A program made the translations under genes and the position numbers. Positions 52,987 through 64,000 of a stretch of 64,000 bases of DNA are shown here, one piece after another. The stretch is from contig CM055205.1 of assembly GCA_029224185.1 (NCBI GenBank), positions 4,685,487-4,749,486 of the forward strand, read 5' to 3'. The notes beneath the pieces are model-generated. The model was not told the DNA's origin, searched no databases, and saw only the letters and a program-made list of their open reading frames with translations. This DNA is from Karalla daura (lineage: Eukaryota; Chordata; Actinopteri; Chaetodontiformes; Leiognathidae). Each line of letters starts with the position of its first letter. Position 1 is the stretch's first letter.

Positions 52987-53962
52987 AGGGGTGTCCGACT
53001 GATTCCACAAAGTGGGCTGTGACTGCTGGTTTTTGTTCCAACCAAGCAGCAACACACCTGACTTGACTCTCAACCTTCAGACAGCTGATTGGTCAAACTG
53101 TGTACTCTTGATTGGTTGGAACAAAAACCTGCAGGTACTCTGCCCTTTGTGGAATCAGTTTGACACCCCTGTACCTATACCATACAATGTGCACTTTGTA
53201 CTGTGCAGCTGACAGTTACAGGCGAGACAGCCACTTGATGATGCAGCTATGGAGAGCATACACATCCAGCCTTGAATCTTTGAGAAGTTTTGTTTTGTTG
53301 TTTTGTTGTTTGTTCCCACCCACCTCCCTCCCTTTTTTTTCCAAAGGTACAAACCTGTGGAAAAAAAAGGGTCCGTCAGCCGCTCGGCGTCTGCTTGGGA
53401 CCTCTCTCCTGGGTCTGCTCATGCTTGGAGCCCGACTGGGCCCACGTGCGTCCGCGGAGGAGGAGAGAGGTCTGTCTGCGTCTGCCTCGCAGTGTCAGGA
53501 CTCAACCACTGTGGCCTCCCAGCCCCGGCTTACAAACTCTGTTCTGGGGTCAACGCCCAGGCTGTGACATCATCCTGACTGTGTGATGATGTCACACTGA
53601 CTGTGGGATGGTGCAGGTGTGACATCATCATGGCTCCCAGTACTTGTTGTTAGGCAACTATGTTGTGACATCATCATTGCTCCTATTCATAGGGTGGGTA
53701 GGCGGAATGTGTGACATCATCGCTTCTATTGCCACACTGGTCACATCTCACAGCTGCATTCTGGGACTGAAGTTACCATGTGATGTTATGATGATGTCAC
53801 AATGGCTGTGTGGCCTCAGGTTTTTGTTCCAACCAAGCAGCAACACACCTGACTTCACTCTTTCAATGAACTGATCTCAACCTTCCGGCAGCTGTGTGCT
53901 CCTGATTGGTTGGAAGAAAAATCTGCAGCCACATGGCCCTTTGTGGAACCAGTTTGACGCAT
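52987..53962 (-). mobile_element. Composite palindromic repeat, copy B
   Basis: Reverse-orientation copy of 36240-36808. The foldback unit 52987-53170 begins AGGGGTGTCCGACTGATTCC and ends GGAATCAGTTTGACACCCCT. It is followed by the shared CCTATACCATACA block, the shared middle GCCACTTGATGATGCAGCTA (53230 region), then about 0.4 kb absent from copy A (roughly 53292-53730), then the shared block with CATTCTGGGACTGAAGTTAC and a second foldback remnant (53817-53962) ending GTGGAACCAGTTTGACGC. A segment of about 45 bp in copy A is missing here. No coding capacity seen. Confidence 0.75.
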
Positions 53963-54582
53963 GGGGTTTAGACAGTTTGCACATGCAAAATCCGTAAAGT
54001 GGTTTTGAACATGTTAAACTACAGAATCCGTGGCCATAGTTTTTGCATTCTCTCCATTTCAAATCCGATTTAATCCATGTTTGCCTCCCAGAAGTTTCCT
54101 GGTCACCGCTCAGGATATCTCATTGGTGTTTTATTGGTGTTCATTTAGCTTTGACTCCAGGTGGGGATAAAGCCGATGATTCAGTCATCGTATTATTAGG
54201 CTCCGAGCGGAGGTGCGGGAGCGCAATGAGACTATATATCCCATCCATCCCCTCCGGGCGGGGAGCTCGCTGTAGCGTGCTGCCATCCGTCAGCTCTATT
54301 TTTAGACTTCGCCGCGGCCGCGTGGTGGAAAAGTTTGTCGCTGGGCCTGGATGTGGATACTGGGAGGGGTGATGCGGAGCGCCAGATAATGAATGCACGA
54401 GCGGAGAAGCAACACAGCTACCGGCTGTTTGCCAGCATTTCTTTTTTGTTTGTTTTATTCCTACAAGCCGTTTAATCTCGGAGTGCTTCATTCACCTGTC
54501 TCCAGTACGGCGTCCTGGCTGATTGGAGCCGTGAGGCTCCAGCTGCAGACCACAGCTGTGCCCCCCCCACCACCTACACTCG

Positions 54583-54610
54583 CACACACACGCACACACA
54601 CACACACACT
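54583..54610 (+). repeat. (CA)n microsatellite
   Basis: CA/CGCA units, about 28 bases. Confidence 0.9.
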
Positions 54611-56068
54611 CACCTCAGTTCATCTCTGGCTGTTTTCGTCAGGCTGCGGCGTCACAACAGTGTGTCCCTCGTGCCTCGGTGATAGATGACGGGGAGAAAC
54701 GCGAGTGAGGAGGGGGAGGAAGACGGATGGGCTTCGGGGTGTGGGATGTGTCGCTGAGGAGCCGATTCTGGTACTGTATGTGGAAGACCGCGGGGATTAG
54801 CAAGCGTCCTTCTCTCCGCGAGGGTTTGTTTGTGTCTGAGTCACGTATAGGCGCTCGTTGCACCACCCTGGCTCCTGGCTCGCCTGACGCCACAGTTCAC
54901 TTTGCCTCAGTGTAATTACGTGCCTCGTTTCTCCTGAAGCTGGGCCGCCTTTGTACTCGTGACACCGAGTAGAGCTTGAGCTGCCACACATCTTTGTAGC
55001 CGATTCAAATGAGTTATTTTCTCTGTTAATTGATCTGTCGTTCGTTTTAGAAAGCCCTAACCCCAACCCTGCATTTCACAAATGAAGGTGAGAGCCTTTT
55101 GTCTGCAACTCGGAGAGAGACCGAGTCGAAAATATTAACTAATCTGAAATCAGAGTATTTGGTTTTCATGAAAACACTCAAACCTTCTGGTTCGGTACAC
55201 CCTGGATAAGTCTGTGGTGCACCACAGGACCCACGCTCACCATTCATCATCCATCTTCGCCTCTGGTGACCTGTCACTGTTGTGTCCCTGCCCCTCCCCG
55301 CCTCCCCACTCCAACTATCCAGTCCACTGGGGGGCCAAAGCCCCAGGACCCACAGACTTTTGAAATCCTCCTCGTAATTGCATCTTCTTGCGGTGATACG
55401 AGCTGAAGCCGCTTCGCCTCGAGGCTCCGTTCAGTCACCTCTGCTTTACGGGGCTGTCGTCGTGCAGTGACGGTGCTCAAAACTCCAGCCTCTGAATTAC
55501 TCTGGGTGCCAACGTACGTAAATAAGAACCCTCTCTGTTCTGTGCCCCCCTCCCCATCAGTATGTGTATCCATGACCGGCTGCATGATGCCTGATGCTCT
55601 TCTCTAATTGTGGAACTGCTGTTTTCGATTGGAGGGAAGTAGCGTTTTGATTACCGCAGCTAAGCATTTGAGAGACGCGTGGAATTGGACAAATTTAAGG
55701 TCGTTTGTGCAGTTTGTGAAGTGACTGCACTGTGGCGTAACCACCCCGACAAATGTGGTGCACCTGTTCACTGCCACCCAGGGGAGCCAAGCGGAGGGAT
55801 CATGGAGGGGCTGAGATATCTGGACCCGCAGCGTAGCAGTAATGGCTTCCCAGTACATTCGAATAACTTATACCTAGTCTTTCGGAACTTCACGAACACA
55901 TTCAGATGAAGGTTAAAGTTGATCAGAGTCTGTATACAGTCTCTCGTCTCGCGGGCTGAGCAAGGAGGACCTGGAGTGACCGATCCACTGAGCTCGAGTG
56001 CGAAATTCCGCCCCATCTTGAGAAGGTCATCACGGTTTTCTGTTTGCCGCCCCCTCTTTCTCTATATA

Positions 56069-56104
56069 TATGTGTGTGTGTGTGTGTGTGCGCGCGTGTG
56101 CGTG
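56069..56104 (+). repeat. (TG)n(CG)n microsatellite
   Basis: TG run followed by CGCGCGTGTGCGTG, alternating purine-pyrimidine. Confidence 0.9.
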
Positions 56105-56266
56105 CATGTCCAGATTTGCTGGTGTATGCATGCCCAGCGGGTGAAATTAGAAGAGAATCAAGCGTTTTCATCATGCTTACTGGACTTGAATCCATGTGTG
56201 AAATTCAGTGAGCCGGGCCAAGTGTGGCTCCATATGCTGCGACGCTCCCGATCACCTTCAGCCGCC

Positions 56267-56267
<1 letters not shown>

Positions 56268-56305
<38 letters not shown>
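56268..56305 (+). repeat. Poly-C, 38 bases
   Basis: Uninterrupted C38. Confidence 0.94.
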
Positions 56306-56308
<3 letters not shown>

Positions 56309-56652
56309 ACCCCCGCTCCTGACAGGATGTTTATATCCCAGCATGCTTCACCATGCAGCGCACCTGCTTTCTGTTTATTTATTTATTTTTCATCTGACCG
56401 GTCATTGTCAGTGATTCCCGCATGTGTGAGTGCATGTTCGTATGAATGGCTGCTCAAGCATCATCTCCTCGCAATTTATCCTCCTTCTCAGGCCTTTGGA
56501 CTTTCTTTTTTTTTTTTTTCTTCTTTCTTCTTTTTTCTTTTTTTTTCACGCCCACCCCGAACCCATCTTTGAAGCTGACTTCACATTTCCTCGCCTGGCT
56601 GGCTGTTGACCGCTCTGTGCGACTGGCGGTGGGGTGTGGGGGGGGCGGGGGA

Positions 56653-56673
56653 GGGGGGGGGGGGGGGGGGGGG
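56653..56673 (+). repeat. Poly-G, 21 bases
   Basis: G21 at the end of a G-rich stretch that starts near 56627. Confidence 0.93.
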
Positions 56674-56819
56674 TGAAGTTAGACCTCTCCCCATGGCCGC
56701 TCCGGCTGGTAAATGCTGTGACACCTGCCCAGGATGGCAGGGTTATAAAAACTAGCTATTTTGTGTCCGAGGTCTGCTTTTTTTTCACACAGTAACAGAG
56801 AGAACCTGGTGAGTCGGAC

Positions 56820-56846
56820 AGTGTGTGTGTGTGTGTGTGTGTGTGT
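56820..56846 (+). repeat. (GT)n microsatellite
   Basis: About 13 GT units. Confidence 0.94.
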
Positions 56847-57088
56847 CTTCATCTCGGACATCCACCCCCCCCACACACCCAACCCCCCAGACAAAATTTA
56901 GAGCCGCTCTTCATCCACCCTCGCTCCCTGCTGGTGACTCACGATCCGTAATCAGATTGAGCCGCGTGTAAGCGAATTAGTCGACGCGCGGGGAAAGAAA
57001 TCGAATTACCCCGGATGAAGTGCTTCTTTTATTGTGAGAGTTCACAGGAAGTGAAGCTCACACACCTGTGTTTCCGTTTCATGTGCCG

Positions 57089-57195
57089 CCGCCCCGCCTC
57101 GCCTCGCCTCCACCCCGCCCCGCCCCGCCCCGCCTTGCCTCGCCTCACCCCGCCTCGCCCCGCCCCGCCCTGCCCCGCCTCGCCCCACCTCGCTC
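57089..57195 (+). repeat. CGCCC/CGCCT pentanucleotide repeat
   Basis: About twenty pentamers, mostly CGCCC and CGCCT with a few variants (CACCC, TGCCC), over 105 bases. The complementary strand carries regularly spaced GGGG blocks. Confidence 0.93.
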
Positions 57196-57296
57196 AGCCA
57201 GCGCATTAAGATGCGTTGGCTGAAGAAGCAGCTCAGATGAGCAGAGCTTAACTCGCAATGGAACCGTATATATGGATCTGTGGTGACGTGGCTCTG

Positions 57297-57345
57297 CCCT
57301 TTTTCTGTTGTGTTTTTCTGTTTCTGTTTCTGTTTTTCTGTTCCG
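57297..57345 (+). repeat. TTTCTG hexamer repeat
   Basis: TTTTTCTGTT/TTTCTG units, about seven copies with small variations. Confidence 0.85.
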
Positions 57346-58072
57346 TTGAATACTTGCACAAAACTACTTGCACAAAACTATTCACAGTTCCTCAGAAATC
57401 TGGTAAATTTGCATTCCCAATTAGGTTCGGGCCACAGCGGAATCACCGTTTGGTGCTTTGTGAGTGAAACACAGAATTAATGTGCCACACTGGAGGGAGA
57501 GGCAGATACTGTTGTTTTGGTTTTTTTTTTTCTTAACCCAACAACGCTCACTGGTTAAGGTTTAGACAGGATTTCTTGTTTTCAGAATCAGCTGAACACG
57601 ACACAAGCCGAGGTGAACTTTCTCACCGGCAATGAAATGAAAGGTGAGACTTGGAAAAAAACCAAAACTTTGCGCACTGGCAGGTGAGAAAAATAATTAT
57701 TTTTCCCGACGTTAACAGACACCCTCCTCCCACGGCGCGATCTTTAATTAAGAATGCTAATTATTTCAGTTCGAGTGTTTTTCTTGTGTATTGGACAGAG
57801 TTGCCTACGATTCTGAACACTTGTTTGGGAAGAGCCGGGCATGGCTTCCCATCCAGGCGCTTGACTCCTCTTTAAAGGGGCGTTTGCCTCCCGTGCCCGT
57901 GAGGCGCCGGGGTACAGTACGGCGGCACGACGCGGGCACCAGGCCCCGCCGGCTTAACGACGCCATCAGCTGTCCATCCGTCTGTCACGCGCGCCTCCCG
58001 CCGTCGCATTCAGGACGTCCTTCCGGGGGAGTTTTGTGCTGCGCCATTACACAGAAGGAGGACGGGCGCCTC

Positions 58073-58074
<2 letters not shown>

Positions 58075-58148
<74 letters not shown>

Positions 58149-58165
58149 GTGGGGTGGGGTGTTTT
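58075..58165 (+). repeat. (GT)n of about 35 units, then GGGGT repeats
   Basis: Seventy-one bases of uninterrupted GT (58075-58145), the longest dinucleotide tract here, followed by three to four GGGGT units. Confidence 0.96.
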
Positions 58166-59891
58166 GGATGGGATTTGGACGGTGAATCTGTGAAATGTAT
58201 CTCCCGACGCCGCTCTGCCCCGCTCGCCGTCATGGCAGGCGATAAAGGGCCACTTCACCAACTTTCAGCAGCCGCTTTAATGGCTTGCGTTCCTCCGGAG
58301 AAGCTGTCTAAAGTGTGAAAAAAATAGATTTTTAGTTTTTTTTGTTTTTTGTTTTTTTTTTTAAAACAATGGCCGGTACGTGGGTCTAATTCGTGTGTGT
58401 TTGCATGTGTGGGCACGGATGGGCACAGCGTGGGCTTGGCAAATTTGACAATGGGGAACTTCATAATGTATGCTTTTGAGCATCCTGGACCGTCTCTTTT
58501 GCTTGGATCAAAACCGCTGAAAACACAGAATGTGGGTGGGATTTGGAACCGAGAGTTGCCGTTTACCTCCTTCATTGTTCCATCCCGTCGATGGAAAATT
58601 TAGAAATGATGCAAAACGCTGGTTAAAGACCTACACCTGCATGCAGGGGGCAGAGCATCCCTCGTGGGTCAGGACCTCCTCGTCTGCCCTGTGTAGCTGG
58701 CAGTGGATGCAGAGCGTGCTAACGGCCTCGGCATGCTAACCGGACGAGGACCCCTCCTTTAGAATATTTGCACGAGCTGTATGCGGCTGTTGCCCCGGGC
58801 AACCCGGGGATTGCTGGAGGAGGATGCTGAGGGATTTGCGGGGCTCCTTGAGGGTTTTTTCAATGAGGTGAAGACGAAAGAGGTGTTTCAATTTCCGTGC
58901 GATTGGCCATAGAATGGCACGGACAGTAAGTTTACATCCTGATGATGTGGCGGAATGAACCGAGATACTCTCTGGGATAATGAATCCTCAGCAGACAGTG
59001 AGACGGCACGGGACGGCAGATCTAATGCGTGCGCTTGTATGCCTCTGTGTGTGTGTGATTGATGATGTATATCATGGGAAACAACTGTAGCTGGAGCGCA
59101 GGCCCGGCTGCCCCCTCGGGTGCCTGTAAAAGGAGATAATCCGCGGAAATAAAAAGCCGTCATGCGGCATGCAAAAGCGTCGTCGACGCGTAAGTGAATA
59201 ACAGCTGCTAAATATTCAGGCTGCCTCACAGCTGTCTGGATGTGTCAGCGGGTTGGGCGGGTGAAATCTAACCAGCAGCGAAACATGAACGAGAGGTGTT
59301 TGTGTGATTTGTGCGGGTTCTTTTCTGCTAATTAAGGTGCAGAAACTGTCAGAAAACGTGGTGCACAGCGTGTCCGGCTGCGTCCAGCACGGGGGAGGTA
59401 GCAGACAGGGTGTCATTCCAGGCCATTCGCCTTGTTGCTTTGTTTTGTTTGAACTGCATTTAAGCCACCATTTTGCCTGACATGTCTTATTTGTTCGTTA
59501 TGACACCGTCAGACCCCCTCTATCATCAGCAGTTTCCGAGGACGTCGTGAGACACCCTGTGCTCGCAGGCTTTGCATGCATTCTGATGCCCTCGCCCTGA
59601 ATGATGAGTTTTATTGATTAGTTATGCAATAAATATAGAGCTTGGACCCGGGACAACTATAACTTTCGTCTTGTCTGGTATTGATCAGTCTTGTAATTAA
59701 TATGCACCCTTAAAGCCTGCGTGTTATTGCTTGGTTATATAATAAAATGTGAGATACGACCGGCTGATCGGCAGGTTTCTGCACTTGCCGACGCGCGCGC
59801 TTACATTTCCGCAGCCTCGGCTTGCAGTAATCAGATTACCCGTCTGATGCGAGTCCAGCTGGACACGGCGGGACCCTTTCTCGGGGCAGAT

Positions 59892-59893
<2 letters not shown>

Positions 59894-59933
<40 letters not shown>
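59894..59933 (+). repeat. Poly-C, 40 bases
   Basis: Uninterrupted C40, the longest homopolymer in the window. Confidence 0.94.
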
Positions 59934-59934
<1 letters not shown>

Positions 59935-60252
59935 ACCTCCTCCCAAACTCTTTGCAAGGCCTCCCATTCTAATTGCCACATCAGAGGCAGAGCCTCGCTG
60001 TGAAGGGGTGCAGAGAGTGACATTCTCAGCAGCGCCGTGGGCAGAAATGTCAGGCCCGTCATTAGCCGGGCCGCTCCGCAACGGGCTTTTTTGGGGGGGG
60101 GTGGAGCAGGTCGGCTCTGGAAACAGGTGACGGCGAACTTTCCTGCCTCTCTCTGGGTCGTCCCCCTCTCCCTCCGCCCTGTCAGCTGCGTCAGCTATTC
60201 TGGAGTGCGCGCTCCGCGCCGGGCTGTTGCCGAGCACTTTCAGACGCTCTAA

Positions 60253-60269
60253 CCCCCCCCCCCCCCCCC
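60253..60269 (+). repeat. Poly-C, 17 bases
   Basis: C17 followed by further C-rich DNA to 60290; another C-rich stretch lies at 60506-60550. Confidence 0.9.
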
Positions 60270-61746
60270 GGCCGCCCCTCCCCCCCCTCCCATCAGCTGT
60301 CAAATCAACACAGACTTGTTCAGAGCGCTCCCGCTCCTCATCATCCGCCGATTATTGCTAAGTCATTACGCCGCGGGACCGATGGAGAGCACATTCCCCC
60401 CCTTATCGGGCCTCCCGCCCGCCTCGCTCCTGAACCGTCTGCCTGCCGAGCAGCGCAGCAGAGAAAAAAAACCCAGATAATGTCAAGCCGTCTCGATGGA
60501 AGCCCCCCCCCCCCATCCCGCCCCCCCCCCCTGCCCCGCCCCCCCACGGCCCCCTCCACTCAGACAGACTCAGACAGAGGAGAGACAGACAGGCAGACGG
60601 AGCCCAGAGTGGCTCGATCTTGTGCTGCGACAACCCCGGAGATAAAAGGCGGCGGCGTGATCTTTTGTGCCCGTGTGCTTTCAAACACGTCGAGAGTTTC
60701 AGGCTCTCAGGGGCCGCCGCAGCAACACACACACTGCTCCCCACCCCCTCCGCGGGTGTCTCTCCCCCTTCATTAATGGCAGCGGCTGAAGGATTGCGGT
60801 CTGAAAGCGTGGATCGACGCTCCTCGTCCCGGAACGTGAGAACACCCCTCGCGTACGAAACCTTCTGCTTCGATGAGATGTGTCATGCGAAAGATGTGAG
60901 GAAAGGTCGCAGGTGGACGTCTGGCCCTGGGCCGGGCTGAGGACCCTTCCGCGTGGAGTCGGCCTCGTCCTCCTCTGCGCCCCCCGGGTCCCTGAGACAG
61001 CCGGCTGATTGGCTGGGTGACTGACGGCCGGCTAACCCGACACGCTGCGTCCCACTGCCCCGCAGTCACCCCTCGGCCCCGCGCCGGGGCCCCTGGGCCC
61101 CCACACTTAGTTGACGGCTCACTCCTCCGCCACCGGGCAGACGCGCGCCCAAGCAGGGGTCGAGCCTCATTTTAAGGACAATTAGGCGCGCGGCGCTCCG
61201 TTCCAGCAGGCGGCGTGACACGCCGTCCCCCCCCCCCCCCCCGCCAGTCAGCCACCTGTCCCGGCCGCCGGGCGCCACGCCCCGGGAACGCCTAACGGCC
61301 ACATGACAAGAACGACAGAAAAAAGACGCCGTCCTCCTCCTCCAAATCAAGGCTGGAAAATAAACGTTTTTGAAACGGCGAGGTTGATGTTGTGAGTGCA
61401 TCCTCCGTAAACTTGGCGCTCTGCGCCGTCTCCAATTTGGCCGTCTGCGGGGAGATAATGATGTTTCTCACCGCCGCCTTTTGCCGCGGCTTCTGCTGAG
61501 GCGGAGGAAACGGCGAGGTGAAACTTTTTTTTTCCTTCTAGCGTGTGCGCGCGTGTGCGTGTCGTCACCGTCGGCGGCGTGCGGGTTCCCTCGCTCCGTT
61601 GCTGTCAAGGAGCGAAGAGAGAGGAAGGGAAAGGTGGCCCGGGTGCCAAGAGTGATTGTGTTCAGAGGCATCCGGGGCTTTTTTTTTCCCCCCGCCGCAC
61701 ACCTGTCTGTCTTTATTTAAGGCTTCATTAGGCGCTAAATGTGTGA

Positions 61747-61771
61747 GGGGGGGGGGGGGGGGGGGGGGGGG
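61747..61771 (+). repeat. Poly-G, 25 bases
   Basis: Uninterrupted G25. Confidence 0.93.
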
Positions 61772-64000
61772 CGCCGCGTGCCGTGCCATTAAACCCCGAG
61801 CTGTGGACGCAACGTGAGGGAGGAGAGAACGTATTCCAATGTCAGCTGTGCTGTTGTCGGAAGTTCAGGTTTCTTTGGGTGTCATTCTAATCCGACCTAA
61901 TTGATTTTGCCCCGCTGCTGCGGGCAAACGTAATGCCCTTTGCAGCTTCAGTTTTTAAAAACAAGACCGAAAGCGCACCAAGCGCATCGCGAACACAGTG
62001 CACGCCAGGGAGCACCTTCTGCTTCTGTATCTGAACGGCTCAAAAACCAAGAAATTGGGCGGTTCTTGATTTCTACTGAACGGATTCACGCAGCCAAGGA
62101 CCGAGATTCGTCCAGTGGCGACGCATTCTGCACATCAGTTCCTCCAGGTGTTGAGGCACGTGATTATGTACCTTCAGCAGGTGGCACGGGCCCCGCCTGA
62201 ATGGATAAAATGAAGCAAGGGGTTGATTGTTTGCTCCCGGAGACACAGTGCCCCCCGATTTTGGTTGTTTGCATCAATTCATGAAGAGAAGAAAAAAGAC
62301 TCGGTTCTGCCGTTTCCCGCCCAACTCTGTAAATGGTTTGAAAAAAACCAAAAAACAAAAGCTGCTGGCGAAGGGAACGGCCGAAGCCTTTCAAGCGTCT
62401 CAAAAAGTTGGACGGCAACGACACTTGGGCGAACACCTCGCCGCGCGGAGATGCCTTGACTGGCTTTCCAGCCCTAATGACGGGAGATTAAAGCACATTA
62501 AGGCACGTTAATGGCTCTGTAGTCCGCTCTCGCCTCAGCCGCCGCTCGTCCTCAATGCGGAGACGGGCTCGGCTGCCTGTGCTCACCGCGATTCATCCCC
62601 CTTATTTCGCTTTTTTCCGCCCGCCGGGCTCCAGGCGAATGGCCCGAAATGTTTGTATTTCTCGTAGAGAAGACGTTGGGGAGGGGGGGGAAAAAAAAAG
62701 GAGGAGAAGTCAGCAAATATTGTGCCGGCACAGACAAAGAGCGGTTGCTAAAACATGAGACGGCCTCCTCCTCCTCTTCCTTTTTACCTGCCCCGCCACC
62801 GGGATGCCTTATCGCTGTGTTCCTGTCAGGAGACCCGTGGCCATGCCATAATCTCCTCGGCGAGACGTGTCGGCGTCTTTATCTCCGTGCCAAAGCTTCG
62901 ACGGGGAGGGAAAAAAAAGCCTTCATCTCTCCACCCCTTCCCTCTCCCCCCGTCCTTTGTGCGCCTTGTATGCACAAGAGAGGGCGACCGCTGAGTGTGA
63001 CAAACCGCAAATAGTTCACCAGCCGTTGTCAAGCCCATGCTGTGTTTGTATGGGGTGGAGGGGGGGTGGAGGGGTGGGGTGGGGGGGGGTGATGGATCGC
63101 CTTCTGACGCTTTGTTGTGACACAGCTAAAAACAAAACCAAAAAGCGTGGAGCGATGGCATCCAGCGAAAAAGCCCTCCATATCATCTGCTCGGCAGCCA
63201 GACTTCGATCTTCAGCGTTCCTTCTTTCGCCGTTAAAACCAGAGGCAGTGAAGACGGCGGCCAATCTGTGCCATTGGACGTCATTTCGGAACGCAAACGG
63301 CAGTGCGCGACCACTCGGGACGGATGCAAAAGCAAGAAAATGACACATTCTCAGGTTCGTCCCGGTCAGGTCATCCCGACCTGCGGAGAGGATGCTCCAC
63401 CATGACGATGGTGGCGCAGCGTTTGTCCCTGGGGGGACACGTTTCGAAAGGGGGAAAAGAAACATATGAATAGCACAGAGAGGAGGCTTCCACATGCCGG
63501 GTCATGCAGTCTGTGTGAACTGTAAGCACTTAGCAGCGTTGAGAAGATGCTGTGATTCGTGGCATATTGTCAATCAGTGCATACGTGGCGCTGGGCTGGG
63601 GTGACTTTCGTCTGGCGTCGCGGAACAGTTATTTCATGGCTGACTGCCGGGCAGACGTGGGAGATTGGCAGTTATTGCTTCATTTGCTCCCTTTCCCATT
63701 CTTTGAGTTTGCCACACTTTCCCTTGATAAAAAGTGTCCTTTGGAAGTTTTGGGGGAGGACAGTGGCGTGTTGTACAGGTTATAAACCAGTGTGCAATAC
63801 CTGTTTGCCCTTCACATGGGACATGAATTCTGTGTTATGTTGGAAAGTCACAAGAATTAGTCATGAGAAACAGAAAAACAATTGTTCATGAGCTGCTAAA
63901 CTTAGTATATTGAAGGATTGAACAGTACTCTATAATGGTCTGGTGTCACCAGTGGATTATTGTGTCTACAGCCACAAAACGTAGCGAAAAACTCAACTAG

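Larger units (their letters stand above)
47578..64000 (+). other. trappc9: trappc9 intron running past the window end
   Basis: At least 16.4 kb with no trappc9 exon. The next expected peptide (TLEAVLNF...) is not found. It contains many simple repeats listed separately and copy B of the composite palindromic repeat. Open frames on either strand come from repeats or chance and match nothing I recognise. Confidence 0.7.

Noticed and set aside
53303..53578. 91-codon open frame inside copy B of the composite repeat, considered as a transposase remnant
   Set aside because: No helix-turn-helix or catalytic motif, low-complexity start, and no counterpart in copy A.
55274..55585. 103-codon open frame on the minus strand
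   Set aside because: No family resemblance and no supporting splice sites or promoter.
56208..56414. Poly-Pro open frame
   Set aside because: Produced by the C38 homopolymer.

Overview
This window is from a vertebrate nuclear genome, almost certainly a ray-finned (teleost) fish. Genes are split by GT-AG introns and the three recognisable proteins are animal families. The introns carry microsatellites and dispersed repeats typical of percomorph fish genomes. Nothing suggests a prokaryote, plasmid or virus. I see no CRISPR array, operon, tRNA or rRNA.

Layout, all recognised genes on the + strand. (1) 1070-1425 is the last coding exon of a PAQR-family membrane progestin receptor-like gene (PAQR5/PAQR6 type); the rest lies upstream of the window or was not found. 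(2) 1426-7780 is AT-rich intergenic DNA with degraded dispersed repeats, two good hairpins and a TATC/TA microsatellite. (3) 7790-10667 is a complete three-exon gene for a 92-residue SH3BGRL3-like thioredoxin-fold protein. It has a CpG-rich promoter with CRE-type and YY1-type motifs. (4) 10668-14340 is its 3' flank, with possible poly(A) signals. (5) About 14.35 kb to the window end is trappc9 (TRAPPII complex subunit 9, NIBP). There is a probable non-coding first exon near 14.45 kb, then coding exons at 15365-15948, 17920-18065, 18955-19080, 21571-21692, 23328-23453, 24756-24972, 28926-29069, 39195-39321, 40496-40642 and 47459-47577. The reading frame joins exactly across every adjacent pair. 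About 220 residues are missing between the last two listed exons. A 100-N assembly gap (43045-43144) lies in that interval, so the missing exons are probably in the gap. After 47577 no further exon is visible, so the window ends inside an intron of at least 16.4 kb.

The coding exon at 40496-40642 has one extra C in a CCC run (40533-40535). It breaks the frame in an otherwise intact, conserved exon. An assembly or sequencing error is most likely, since this locus is full of long G/C homopolymers: eleven runs of 20 or more, all inside trappc9.

The most interesting structures are in the trappc9 introns. One intron (24973-28925) starts with a (GA)n tract 8 nt after its donor and ends with a complementary (CT)n tract next to its acceptor. 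Two copies of a composite palindromic repeat lie in opposite orientation in two introns about 16 kb apart. There are perfect inverted repeats at 41885-41913, 19716-19733 and 28762-28779, and a small set of CTCF-like motifs. Base composition changes sharply near 14 kb, from AT-rich to GC-rich. I found no convincing new biological system.
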